Positions 45,487-56,740 of a stretch of 64,000 bases of DNA are shown here, piece after piece. The translations under genes were made by a program, and so were the position numbers. The stretch is taken from positions 280,502 through 344,501 of the forward strand of contig JAJEKB010021317.1 in assembly GCA_022393335.1 (NCBI GenBank), written 5' to 3'. Each line of letters begins with the position of its first letter. The first letter of the stretch is position 1. This DNA is from Macrotrachela quadricornifera (lineage: Eukaryota > Rotifera > Eurotatoria > Philodinida > Philodinidae). The notes beneath the pieces were generated by a model, which had not been told where the DNA came from, ran no database searches, and was given only the letters and a program-made list of their open reading frames with translations.

Positions 45487-48400
45487 TCAGATACGTGAGC
45501 AATTGACAGTATCATGTGGTTTCAAGAACCCAACTTCTATCCAGTATTTGACATAACGTTCAACAAGTTGTTGGTCAATTGGTGGACAATTTTGAAGTAC
45601 AGCTGTACGATAGATAGTCTTTTCTAAAGCAAATTGAGCCATTTCACATATTTTTCTATCATCAAAAATTGTTTTAAAGAAGCCAGCAAGCACATAAGCT
45701 GGATTGTCCGGATTGTCAAGGACGTTGCGGAGCCATACCTCGTTAGGCACCACTGTAAATTGAAGGCCAGATAATTTCAAGTATTCAATCAATTGTGTCC
45801 AACTGATAACATATGGATTGCGAATATGATGTATATGTTCCGAAGGTGGACCAGTTCTTCTAGTAGAATCGATAGCGATATCAACAAGACAAGCTGCACA
45901 ATAATTGACTGGTACCCAATCAATTTGTTGACCATATTCAGGCAATATACCCATCTCCCCACTTCCCACACAGATCATCAACGAAATCATTTCACGAGTT
46001 TTCCATACACCCGTTTCACTATCACCAGATACTTGTCCGATTCGATAAATATCAACAGGTATGCCTAAATAAACATTAAATGACCACTGAACATCAATGG
46101 AAAAATCTATTCTGACAATAATCATAAGAATAGGATTGCTATCTTTATAAGAGCAAAAAACTATCTCAACTTTTACCAATCGACATGGTACTAAGGTTAA
46201 ATAGAGATAGATTTTTTATAATTATTACGTAGAATGAACTTTCATTCCATACTATATAAAATCGTTCGTTTCTATAAACATCAAAGTGACTGAATAAAGT
46301 CGTGCAAATTAATCTGTAGTAGTTTATGTATATTTAAAAGAAGGTTAATGAAATTCTACTATTCTTCTATAGAATGTTAATTAATGATATTCTGAATGTT
46401 TATTTATTCGATCGTTAATATATGGAAGAGATTTATTCTGATGGTTTCCAATTTATAACTTACCCCAATAATTGTTAGCCGCCCAGCAGATATGTTCAGC
46501 AGCATATTTTGATTGTCCATATCCATGAGGAAGAGCAAGGCCTTTTTGACGAGGTAAAGCTTCTTCTTTAACTATGTTAATAAGACCAGAGGCTGCAGAG
46601 GATATACTTGAAATGAAATGAAAATGCATTGGTATTTGTGAGGTTGAAGTTGATGCAAGTTTTAGTAGTTGATAGAGTCCGTTTAAACATTCCTGATCGA
46701 AATCGTTTATGGTCAAGTTAAAATCCATTTTCCAAGCTAAATGAATTATATCAGTAACTTGATGTTGCAATTCTTGATAGATCTCTGTTGTTTGACCAAG
46801 TTTCTCATCGTTGAAATTCGTGGGTAGAATGGTGATACGCGTCTTGTCATCTAAAACTGTGGTATCTTGTTTCCGTGATTCCATATCACTTCGAAGACGA
46901 TTAGTTGCATCCGAACCACGTAGAAGACAGTAAATTTTAGTTACTTGAGACTTATTCAATAATTGCAAAAGTGTTTGACTTCCGAGAGAACCATTTGCAC
47001 CTGTAATTAAAAAGACACGTTTATCTATTTGACAATTGTTATCATTATTCGAGAAGTTTTCCGTTAGTTGAATTTTTTTATTCAAATGTGTCGCTATCAA
47101 GTTAATGTATTTATCAATAATTTCTTCTGTTTGCTGGTAATGTTGAGGATCATCGGATTGTTGAGGCTGTTGATTATTGACGATGTTAAATAGTTGATCT
47201 GATAGAGCATCAATAGTTGGAAATTCATAAATGATATTTTGATCAAGAGTACCAAATGTTTGACACAGTTTATTTCTTAATTGTGAAGTCGTCAATGAAT
47301 TAAGGGAGAGTTCATATAATGATTGAGAATGATTATTAAATTGTTCGACTGGCTTTTTAAGAATATCGGCCACTGTTTTTTGCAGATAAGTAGAGATGTC
47401 TTTTTTAGTCCATGATTGTTCTTGTATACCATGCGAAATATTTGAATCAACACTAGATTGATTGAAAAATTGTTCGTACATTTGTTCAATTTCAGAGGCA
47501 TATTCGGTATAAACTTGTTTTCGAATGACATTACCCTTGTTTGTCACTGGAAGATGTTTATCCAATGGGAGAATTTTAATCAGATCCGGTAAAATATGTG
47601 AATGTGTAGGTGCATCTTTATTGGCATTTTCAACAGCAACAAAAATTTGTTTTTCAATTTGACTATGTTCAATTTCAGATGCTTCTTTACTATTCAATTC
47701 GATCAAAACCAAACACTGTAAACGCTGATGGCCGAGAACGATAGCGTGCTTAACGAATGGACATTGTTGAATAGCAAGTTCTATTGGTAATGGATTTGTC
47801 TTTTCACCAGTTACATGCACTAATACATCGTCTGATCGACCATGAATGATATAACGACTGGATCCAGACGATTCTTCCACAAATAAATCTCCAAGAGAAT
47901 AGAAGTTCTTCGACCGAAATTCGGGTGCAAGAAATGCATCTTTAGAATCGACAACTAATTCATAAACATTATTATCGGAATCCAATGGCAAAAACGTTAG
48001 ATTTGATTCGCGACCTTTCAGTTTTCTAAGTAATTTCCATTGATCTCCGTTTTTCATATCATAATCACTGACGAGAAGGAATCCTGCTTCTATTTAAATA
48101 AAAAAAAATACATCTTTTATTCTTATCTCATTACTTCAAAATCATAATAGAGACTATTAGTCCACAAAAATGATGGTTTGACTAAATGTCTCTTACAATG
48201 CTACACATATCAAATTAGAACAGTAGAAATATTGAAAAAAAACATGAGTAAAAGTTTGCCACTATCGGCCTCTTATAAATAAGATGCAGTCCTTAATTTT
48301 TGTAATGCTTTTCTTATTTGCAAATAATCGGTAATAACCATTTCATTTCCTTTCCGTAGAGAGAAATCAGTAATGATCTTAATTAATAAGGTCATGGTTA

Positions 48401-51400
48401 ACAATCATTTCTGCAGAACTTTTCTTTTGAGAAATCATTTATTTCTAAAACTACAAAAAATAAAGAGCAAGATGAGAGCAACAACGAAAATCAAAAATCG
48501 GATGTCAATTAAAAATTAAGAGAAGGAAAAATATATTCATGACGAGCAATAATCGTTCCTTGAATCTAAATCGATTTACGCAGTTTGTTTTCGCATCTTC
48601 ATACGAAAGAAAATATGTCAAATTCAGATTATCGATTTACAGATATTGAAATAATTAGACCATACCAGAAGTAGTGAAGGAAGTGCTTTTTTTCGTTAAG
48701 CAGAGGCATAAAAAAATTTCTTTTTTTTACCAATAGATAGAGCGTGTTTCCATCTATCTTTCTATGCTATTTGATAATTCCTCGTCTTCTACTAAGTTAG
48801 TGAAAATTCGAGAAAACTTTTTTTTGCGTACAACTCTCTGGTAGCAGAATCGTATATTTTTGTCTATACATCGTTCTTTTACTTGTTTTTCATTCTTTTC
48901 TTCTTGTGATTTCTTATAACCTGCTTCCACATGTTTTACTGTGTAACGATATCAGTGAAAAAAAAATAGAAACAAACATGAATTTGGCGATTATTTCATT
49001 AAATGTTCTAAGTAACCACCACGATTATCTGCATCCTTTTGATCCATTTCTCGAAGGTCTTTTTGTACTCGTCCGAATTTAAGGAGTTCATGAAATCGAT
49101 CACAGCATCATGTAATAATTCTGAATCATTTTGATTGATTAGATTTTCTTTGATCAAGTCGAATAACCAGAAGTCACAAAATGACAAATCTAGAGAATGA
49201 GATGGATGATCTCCTATAGCTACACATGCCTTGTTTGATATCTTTCGATCGATCTGTTTGTGATGGAATCAAGACTAATCACCAGTGATTATATCGCATA
49301 AACTCCACGTTTCCTGGTGAAATTTTGCTAAATTATGCTTGCATATTCGAAATCGTTCAGCTCGCTGAAGATCGGTGAGATCCTTAGGTACGTAACGTAC
49401 GAGTATCTTCCGAAGCTTTAAATGATCAGTGATTATTCGTCGAACAGTCCCATCACTCAAATCAGTTTATTCTTAGATATCTTCGATTGTAATGTAACGA
49501 TCATTATCGATGAGAAAACGAATCTGTTCGATATTTCCAGTTGTTGTTTCAGTAATAGGTCCACCAGGTCGTGCTTTATCTTCAATTTCCTCTTGACCAT
49601 CATTCGACTGTGCTTAGACAAGGGGCTTCATTACCATAAACAGAATTCAATTCATTATGGATAACTCTTTGCTGGAATGCTAAGTGCAGTACGCACTTTT
49701 ATATAAAAGTAAAAGTTTTCAGTAGTCATCGAAAGTCAAAGAGGAGAAGAGAAAGAAAGAAAAAAAGAAAATGTACGATTCTGCTACCAGAGGGTTGTAC
49801 GCAAAACACACGTTTTCTCGAAATTTCACCAACTTGGTGGCAGGTAAGGAATTATCAAATAGCATAGAAAGATAGAGCGAAAGACGCTTATACCCCTGCT
49901 TAAGGAAAAAAAGTACCTCCCTCACTACTTTTGGTACGTCCTAAGTAATTAATCGAAAGAATTAAATTTACATTCGTCGATTTTGGAGTGATCAAACTCG
50001 ATTTGAAAGATTGCAAAAGCAAGTTCACAACGGCGATGGGATAGAGGATTGGGCGTGTATAAAATGTTATGGTCTTAGTCTCTTGCTCATCTTCGATGTA
50101 TATCTCAACTTAATTAAGTACATTGACATGCCCGAAAGCCATTTACCAAAAGCATTGCAAAAGTTTCCGTCTAAACTCTTGTAGAAAACTTTATATCAAC
50201 AGGACAAGGTGTGATCACACATGCCGAAGAATATAACTCAAGAATATTTCAAGAAAAAATGTATTACACAAATTACTCAGCCGGTAAGTAGTCTGGATCA
50301 TTAGTAATATATTATTATATTTCATAATTTATAACATCGATAAACTGAAAAATGTATTGCAAACAGTATGGGCAGATATTTCATACGATACAATACGAAA
50401 GCTTTTTTGAATCATTATCAGAATGACTTCGAAAATTGATCAATTGTAAAGAATTTTCTTGTAAATCATAAATATCTACTCTTGTGTATAGAAACATTCT
50501 TTATGAAATAAATTAATAAAGAAAAAGATGAAAATGAAAAAGAGGGTCAATACCTATGAAACAACACTTTTCTGTTTCTATTGCTTTTTACGCATACATA
50601 GATGATAAGGATAAAGAATAATCACATGTACGTGTGCCACATACATTCATTTATCTAGCGAACATATATACAAATCCTGTAGTTGTATGCTTTTTCAATT
50701 AGTACACTGTTAGTTATCGTCATAAATATAAATGATATTATCAATTTTTATTTTACCTGTTGAGCCATAAGCTATAATGAGTTTAACTCGATTTTGTGTC
50801 AATTTTTTGCAAACATCAGGTGAACAAGATGCACCCGTTGATAAGACGAATCGAAGACGTGTTAAAATTTCAAAACCACGATTATCATCTTTTTGTAATA
50901 ATGGAAGAAGTTGTTGAAGAAGAAGTGGAGCCGAACACATCTTTATTATTTTTGAGTATTCAATACTCTTAATTATGTCTTTAGGAGTTGGTGGAAATTT
51001 GTTTCCTAATGGAAATGCACATGCTCCACCAACGTACAACATAATCAAATTTAATCCCATTCCAGCCACGTGAAATCAAAACATATATAAAATCGATAAA
51101 AATATTACAATTATCAATAAGAGAAAATAATCTATTTTTATCAACTTTTTTCGAGATTCTCAACTTTCATATTGTTAGATGCAGAAAAATTTGTGATATT
51201 GAATGATTTCAAAATTTTTAAAAGACTTTTGAACATTGAATTAAACTTGAAATTCGCAGAATTTTCATACTCTAATGCTTGTACTACAATAGGAATATAG
51301 CCTGCAAGAACATTATTTGAAAAAAGATATCATAGATAATAAAGCAGAGAATTCTAATCCACAGATTTGTCAAATTTTGTTCTACAAGGACATAAATATT

Positions 51401-52897
51401 CATTGATCTTATCTTTTTTATTATTCTACGTAGAATGGAACGGTGTGTAAAAATATCTATTCTTAGATATGCATCATTATTAACTCTTTTTTCTAAGTTT
51501 TTTAAAAATCTTGTAAGTCTTACGAGAAAACCTTCCCAACTGTCAAATCATTTTTGGGTTCAGATTTAGTGCATCAAGTAGACCTCACTGAGGTATGAGA
51601 AACCTCAAAAGGATAAGTGTCCATAGGCCTTCCATCCCAAGTTATAGACATTTTACTGAATTTTTAGCCTGTGGCATGCTATATATCAAAAGGTCGAATA
51701 CCAATATTTTGACCTGAGTCTTTGGCCACAGAGAGATCTATTAGTGAACAGAATGCTCTAAAAATTCTAGCACAAAATAACGTTTTCCTCTCGATATATC
51801 AAAGTTTCAAAAATCACTCATACCCCACAAAAGACGCTAAGTTTTTTTGGTTCCTTGATATCTCGGGAAAGAAACATTATCTTGAGCTGAAATTTTCAGG
51901 GTATTTTATTCACCAATAGATCTCTCTGTGGATAAAATCTCGGGTCAAAATACCATTATTCGATTTTTGAGCATATACCATGCCATACGCTAAAATTTTA
52001 GTAAAATACCTAGAATTCTAGACAGAAGGCCTATTGGCACTTATCCTTTTGAAGTTTTTCATACCTTACTGGAGACTAGTTTATATACCGAATCTGAACC
52101 TAAAAGCGGTTTGACAGTTGTGCAGGTTCCTTCCTTAGAATTCTTATATATATGAGAGAAAGTAATACTCACAACGGTAATAAGATGAGTACGATATCAT
52201 CATCAGACCAAAATCGATTATCCATTTCAAAAGAGAAACTTTGAAAATATCCAAATAAATTTTCAGTTGTTAAACGAATTGGTTTTGGATATGATGTTGT
52301 TCCAGAACTATAATAAATTATTCAATGTCTTATTGAGTTTGGAATTCTTTATGCTTACCTGTGAAAAATAATACGAATTCGATCAAGCTCATTTATATTA
52401 GTTCTAGGTTTAAATGATGATTTTTTATAATTAATGATTTCATCAATATTTATTTGTTCCATTTGATAAAGATTAACAATTGAATTAAAAGTATTAGATA
52501 ATGATGAATATGTTTCAGAATAAAATAAATAAGTTACATTAGATTTTTCAAGTAAATGTTTAATAGCATCATCAGAGTTTCGAATACTCAAAGGAAAAAC
52601 AATAACATCAAGTTTAAATAGAGCAAACATTGTCAAGAGATAATCTATATCACTATTAGCTAATAGACAGACAACTGGATTATCATTTGTTTTATTTTCA
52701 CCAAATATTCTTGAAAATTTTTCAGCTAAATAATTAGTCACTTCATTAAATTGCTTAAAAGTTAATGTTGCATAAATGTATGGTTCATTTTTACTAGGAT
52801 AATAAACACATATTTCATTTGATCGGTTTTCTGCATGTTTCTCTAACATATCAATAATTGATAAAAAACGAACTTTCATTGACATTTTTTTTAACAA
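45487..52897 (-). CDS. NRPS-like carboxylate reductase, A-T-R architecture
   Basis: Five exons (transcription order) 52897-52359, 52307-52173, 51076-50757, 48089-46464 and 46064-45487 give one frame of about 1065 aa. Adenylation domain: HSSGTTSYPKPI split across exons 1-2 (about 179-190), HVAGMG (about 227-232), AYGSTEAG (about 327-334), YSLGDLF (395-401), GRSDDVLVHVTGEKTNP (415-431) and TNKGNVIR with the probable catalytic lysine K516. Carrier domain: LSLNSLT with S596. Reductase (SDR) domain: NAD(P)-binding TGANGSLG (694-701), catalytic SSISS (~825-829) and YGQSK (855-859), then the VPVNYCAACLVDIA segment. The enzyme should adenylate an acid, load it on the carrier and release it reductively as an aldehyde or alcohol. 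Fungal A-T-R proteins have the same layout; Lys2 aminoadipate reductase is related but longer. Oddity: the acceptor before exon 3 is not AG. Introns hold a mariner and a foldback. Confidence 0.85.
46065..46463 (-). other. A-T-R intron 4
   Basis: On the minus strand, donor GTAAGT from 46463 and acceptor ATTTAG ending at 46065, joining a split glycine codon within the reductase domain. No element seen. Confidence 0.7.
48665..49934 (-). mobile_element. Mariner element (1270 bp) with long TIRs and TA duplication
   Basis: Left end CCAGAAGTAGTGAAGGAAGT, mirrored right end CCAAAAGTAGTGAGGGAGGT. The inverted similarity extends for well over 100 bases (TACGATTCTGCTACCAGAG.GTTGTACGCAA). TA flanks both sides (48663-48664, 49935-49936). 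It carries the degraded transposase described separately. Confidence 0.85.
48995..49700 (-). pseudogene. Mariner transposase relic with internal deletion
   Basis: Reading the minus strand: ARPGGPITETTTGNIEQIRF, LSDGTVRRIITDHLKLRKI, LTDLQRAERFRICKHNLAKF and CDIITGD (first catalytic aspartate), then a stop. Shortly after comes SHSLDLSFCDFWLFDLI (third aspartate region) and FEKWIKRMQ. The segment with the second catalytic aspartate is missing, and several stops and frameshifts interrupt the frame. It cannot encode active transposase. Confidence 0.8.
51077..52172 (-). other. A-T-R intron 2, containing a foldback and an unusual acceptor
   Basis: Donor GTGAGT on the minus strand at 52172. To keep the reading frame into FHVAGMG the intron must end ...TATGTTTTG before ATTTCACGTG, which is not an AG acceptor. 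The foldback element 51523-52135 fills most of it. Confidence 0.6.
51523..52135. mobile_element. Foldback element, T(C/T)A-flanked family, member 5
   Basis: Ends CGAGAAAACCTTCCCAACTG and mirrored GGAAGGAACCTGCACAACTG, with TTA on both sides (51520-51522, 52136-52138). The arms contain ACCTCACTGAGGTATGAGAA and the mirror of it, and TGAAATTTTCAGG near the centre. The frame 51722-51919 is repeat-derived. Confidence 0.75.
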
Positions 52898-54554
52898 TTA
52901 AATATTTATCTAAATTAAAACATTAATAAAGACTAGATAAACGGTCGATCTTAGAGAATAAAATATGAAGATCTCTAAAAAAAATTCTGAAACATTCATA
53001 TATTCATCTTCAAAAATTCAATAACTCATTTGAATTAAACTTAACATATGTACCAAATATATCTGTTCATTAAAATTTTATATGATCATATACAAACACA
53101 ATACTTTTCATTTTAGTATAAAAAGATAAAAAGAAGAAAAATGGATCGCAGGGAAAAACTTTCAAGATACAGCAGATGACCAAAAATATTTATTTTATGT
53201 TTTAGTTATTATAACAAATAGGAGGGTGAAAGTAAGGAATTGCATATACTATGTAATATATGGAGATCGGTAACATCAATCCAACCATTATGGATTAGAT
53301 TCGAGAAGAATTATGATGAGCAAAGGTCATACTATTTCAACAATTGTAACTCAAGAATATAAGATCATTACGGATCAGAGAATCAATCATCCTCGGCCGT
53401 ATACTAATAAATTACGGTGGAAAGCAGCAGACGTTAACACTTATCGTTCACAGCAACCGTATAAATTCGCTGTTTACGATTCTCATGACACCACCATGAC
53501 CGTAAACGATGACTGAACGATACCGCAAGATGTCGGAACTCCAATTGTAAACGGCGTAAGCGTGGTCTACTAATCGAAAACAAAGGAATGTCAACAGAGA
53601 ATAAATATTTTCATTTAATCATTTTCTGCAAACCACATCAAGGATTGACTATGCAATAGACCATCTAAAAGATGTTTAATTCTAATTGAACTAACGAATT
53701 TTTCCCGAAACATTATCATAATAATTAACATATAAAAAAGATATATATAAACAGAAACATATCCATACTCACCTACCACTATGGTCATGCAACAATACTT
53801 GTATGTGCATGAAGTAGATGATCAACATACATTCTGCCTTGCACAACATTTTTATAGTGTTGGATATATTTAGAAGTGTGAACTAATTCAGGTATAGATT
53901 CATTATCATTCAATGAGACTTTTAAAGTACATTGACGGCTCAGACAAGGGCTTTTTAAGCCCTTTTTTCAGATGCCTCTTGGCAAGGTATCTTTTATTCT
54001 GAATGCATGAATACCTATAAGAAAAGCTATTTGAAGGTTTTCTTACTCATCAGAACCTTCACAGAGGTTTCTCGTGAGAAAAATAGCTTGTAAAGCGGTT
54101 TTCTTGAAATACTTGTGTATAAGGTAGTTTTAATTCCACACGCATGGAAATCAATTAAAAAAGCCATTGTAAGCCTTCTTTATAAGTAGGAATGTTATAG
54201 CGTAGTGTTGCTATTGAAAAAACAAATTTTTGTAAAAAGGATTTTAAAGTCCTTATTTTCAATACTTTTTATAAGATACGATCACATACGACGTCATTCG
54301 CACGTAAACAACGCCATATAATGGTGTTTCAATCAGAATAGAATCGGGTGACACCACGTGTTTTACTGCGTACGATATCAGTTTTTTGCAGTATACGAAT
54401 GTCAAATATACGACCTTAATACTGGACATATAAAACGAGTCATTTACAGCACGCTTACAGTCGTAGTTATACCGTTTAAGAATATCTACGTTAATGTAAA
54501 CGATCGTATACGGTCGTTTATGATTGTCGCAATCATGGATCTAGGTAAGATCGA
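52898..54554. other. Upstream region of the A-T-R gene and intergenic
   Basis: No gene recognised. Two slightly GC-richer patches (53300-53580 and 54290-54550) share CGTTTAC/GTAAACG-like motifs and ACACCAC.. segments and could be arms of a degenerate element. The frame 53313-53516 has no known domain. Confidence 0.3.
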
Positions 54555-55331
54555 AAACAACACATTCGTTTAACGGCGTTTCTTTTCCGCTGATTTCTTC
54601 TTTTCCTAAATATATTGGTTAGTTGAATATATAACCAGTGATTGAATTACATAAACATCAAACTTTATAACCGCTTTTTATTGGTTTCAGAGGTATATAT
54701 TGCTTGATGCTTGATCTTTCCTTCAGTTTTATCATGCTTTCGTCAATTATACTATAGCGACCAAAGTTATATTTTTTTTGAAAATTCCTCCACAAATTTT
54801 CAGTAAAGTTCTTAATTTTGTAAATTTTACTGTAGTTTTTTGAATCTCGCTTTGGTTTGAAGGAATTATCCGCGAAATATAAATTATTAAAAAATTCAAG
54901 AAAACGATCTCGTGATATGATTGAACTGATAAATGTGTTATGGAATACCATATTCTTACTCTAGTAAAGTTTTATATTCGCCAACTCATTTATATTTAAT
55001 AGGATAACTAATCCAAGAAACAATTCAATCTCGTTTTTTTGCTCGCATCGTTCCGTTTACAGATTTTTCTCTGACTATTACTTTATTTGATCAGTGATCA
55101 GATTCAAAATTTCTTCATTAAAGATGGTTCTTTGAGAGAGATTGAGGTGAAGCCACCATCCATGACATAGCTTTCAGTCATTGAGTTCAACTCCTTTGCA
55201 TATACGTCCATATCTTCGTCAGAAAGTTCGAGCTCATCATAGGTGAAATTGAAATCACTCTCGTTGGTATCATCACTGGAATATGAATCGTACGACTCGC
55301 TGTCGCCTTCATCATTTCTATAGAATTTCAT
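54555..55331 (-). pseudogene. piggyBac transposase relic, N-terminal half
   Basis: Minus strand: an acidic Asp/Glu/Ser-rich leader starting MKFYRNDEGDSESYDSYSSD (55331), a broken stretch with stops, then ISRDRFLEFFNNLYFADN and IIDESMIKLKERSSIKQYIP followed by LKPIKSGYKV. These are conserved parts of the piggyBac DDE domain, with the first catalytic aspartate in the IDESM segment. It continues past a stop as CLCNSITGYIF and IYLGKEE. Truncated after about 54555; the C-terminal half is absent here. Confidence 0.85.
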
Positions 55332-56003
55332 TCATTTAGTTTTAGCGGTACAAAACGGTATAAAGAAATAGAGTACGAGTTAGAAGGAAAAATGATATGC
55401 TTCTCAAATTCGAGGAAAACGTAAATTCGTCAATGAGAACGAGAATATATATACGACTAATAGTGAATGAGAATATTCTCGAAAATAAATGTTCCGAGAA
55501 GAGAAAAAATAATGATGCCAGTGTACCTCACCAAGAAAAACAGGCAATATTTGAAAAGAATTTATACGAGGCAGAGAAAGAAAGAAAAGAAAAGTATCAA
55601 ATAATAATTACAGTTGTTTATTACCTAATGACCTGACACATTTAATAATTTTATGTGAAATAAACACTTTTTTCTTTACTGAAAAAAAAAATGATCCAAA
55701 AAATGGATTATCCGTTCTCAAAGAGTTAATGAAATAAACAGTTCAATAGAAAAATAAACCTAATTTCATTATTGTTGAATAGATAACTAATACACATAAA
55801 GAATAATTCTTCATTTTCATAAATTCTTTTCTAAATTTCAAATAATCATATTAACAATTTTTCGATCTAAGTGAATATCCTAACATTTGATATATTCATG
55901 AATAATTCTATAGAATAGAATATTTTAAAATATTCTGTAACTGATAACATACAAATATATTCATTTATTGATTAGAATTAACTAATGAATATTATTCGGA
56001 CCA
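55332..56003. other. Intergenic stretch without recognised features
   Basis: The plus-strand frame 55397-55636 is a charged, low-complexity sequence with no domain I recognise. Confidence 0.25.
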
Positions 56004-56007
56004 TTAA

Positions 56008-56736
56008 GGCCCCCCTCCCCCTCAAAAAAAGTCAATTTTCGCAAAAATTTTCGAAATTGAGATAAATGCATGGGAAGATAGCCCGTCTTCCGATCTTTCA
56101 GAAATGATATGGTTTTTTATTCAAAACTCCTTGTTTGACGAAAAATTTTGATAGTTTTCATTAACCTCTCCTTGAAAACTATGCTTATTTTTCGGAAAAC
56201 GAAAAATGTTTTTCGTTTTTTCTCGGTTTATGATTTTTTTGACCTTTTGTCCAAGATTTCTCGGTCCGGGCTTGGTCAATATATTTAAATTTTTTTTTGT
56301 TTGAAAGAGCGCGTCGAGATGCAGGGCAATATAGAGTCCTTTTTTTAATTAAGTTTGTTTTTTATTATATATACAGCCATTTATGTAAAAAAATACCCAT
56401 TTTTGGCGCGTTTTTTGAGCGATTGAACTTGTGATCCCCTTTCTCCGCTAAAAAAGTAAGAATTTAAAAAAAAAGGACTCTATATTGCCCTGCATCTTGA
56501 CATGCTCTTTCAAACAAAAAAAAATTTTAATATGTTGAATGACACTGGACCGAGAAATCTTGGACAGAAAATGAGCTATTTTTGACCCTTGTTTGGTTTA
56601 TATCTCTGTTAATTGTCAGTGTATCGAGCTGAAAATTTTACCACAGCCTTCTCACTTCAGCCCCAACATATGCTCCAAATTTCAGCCCATTTGAACGTTC
56701 CTGGACTGAGATCGATTTTTGAGGGGGAGGGGGGCC
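56008..56736. mobile_element. TTAA-flanked foldback (piggyBac-type MITE)
   Basis: Ends GGCCCCCCTCCCCCTCAAAAA and the mirrored right end, flanked on both sides by TTAA (56004-56007, 56737-56740), the piggyBac target site. A second, inner inverted repeat (AGGACTCTATATTGCCCTGC and mirror; CCGAGAAATCTTGGAC and mirror) surrounds a T-rich centre. Confidence 0.8.
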
Positions 56737-56740
56737 TTAA

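Larger units (their letters stand above)
48090..50756 (-). other. A-T-R intron 3 (2.7 kb) with a dead mariner
   Basis: On the minus strand, donor GTAAAA from 50756 and acceptor AAATAG ending at 48090. A glutamate codon of the AYGSTE motif is split and restored, which supports the junction. Nearly half of it is the element 48665-49934. Confidence 0.75.

Noticed and set aside
45487..52897. Lys2 alpha-aminoadipate reductase for lysine synthesis
   Set aside because: The layout is similar, but the protein is about 300 residues shorter than Lys2 and the local context is specialised metabolism; the more general A-T-R call is safer.
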